From: Gammaproteobacteria bacterium
GTDB lineage: Bacteria > Pseudomonadota > Gammaproteobacteria > Coxiellales > Coxiellaceae
Direction: 5' to 3'
Length of the DNA: 5,965 nucleotides
NCBI GenBank assembly: GCA_022600315.1
Contig: JAHZKQ010000021.1
Location: 1-5,965, forward strand
The notes below the pieces were generated by a model that saw nothing but the letters and a program-made list of their open reading frames with translations, did not search any database and had not been told where the DNA came from. Shown one piece after another: positions 5,879 to 5,965 of the stretch (position 1 is its first letter; each line of letters starts with the position of its first letter). The translations under genes were made by a program, and so were the position numbers.

Positions 5879-5965
5879 TAACGCCTTCTGTTGCTCAACA
5901 AGCTTAGCTTGAGCTTTAGGCTTTTCCCCTTCACCTTCTCACCCAATTTGTTAGTGGGGTGCCTA
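5879..5965 (-). other. Possible 5' part of the CaaX-box gene, frame disrupted
   Basis: The frame of the CaaX-box gene continues upstream without a normal start codon through KPKAQAKLVEQQKAL to a TGA at 5939-5941, with two more stops before the window edge. In the neighbouring minus-strand frame, bases 5926-5964 read RHPTNKLGEKVKG without a stop. The two would join smoothly if one G were added to the GGGG run (plus-strand CCCC at 5926-5929). This may be a frameshift mutation, a sequence error, or coincidence. No plus-strand gene is seen here. Confidence 0.3.

Overview
The window looks like a chromosomal segment of a gammaproteobacterium with moderate-to-low GC; I estimate 40-47% in the pieces I counted by hand. 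The basis is the conserved order yebC-ruvC-ruvA-ruvB-ybgC-tolQ-tolR, together with E. coli/Pseudomonas/Legionella-like protein sequences. Genus cannot be fixed from this sequence. The last 365 bases, encoding a protein that ends in a eukaryotic-type prenylation motif, hint at a host-associated lineage such as the Legionellales, but that is inference.

Layout. Positions 1-1008 (minus strand) hold the N-terminal 336 codons of an HlyD/AaeA/EmrA-type membrane fusion protein, cut by the left edge. Positions 1009-1091 are a short divergent control region with overlapping -10 elements on the two strands. Positions 1092-5600 are one tightly packed plus-strand block: yebC, a 53-base gap, ruvC (TTG start), ruvA, ruvB, ybgC, tolQ, tolR. 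From ruvC on, gaps are 0-2 bases or genes overlap by 4-11 bases, so ruvC-tolR is very likely one transcript with translational coupling, possibly including yebC.

Function. YebC is a translation/transcription-associated regulator. RuvC, RuvA and RuvB form the complete Holliday-junction resolvasome: RuvA binds the junction, RuvB drives branch migration and RuvC cuts. YbgC is a hotdog-fold acyl-CoA thioesterase that usually sits before the Tol genes. TolQ and TolR are the inner-membrane proton-driven motor of the Tol-Pal envelope system.

The Tol block stops after tolR. In the usual order tolA, tolB and pal come next, but here a minus-strand reading frame meets tolR tail to tail, its stop codon overlapping the tolR stop codon. 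This frame encodes a small unrecognised protein (92 codons from ATG) with a Cys/Trp-rich patch and the C-terminus RRCVIL, a textbook CaaX box. Its codon use differs from the neighbours, and its upstream part may be frameshifted or continue beyond the right edge. This end is the most interesting part of the window; the rest is well-conserved core genome.
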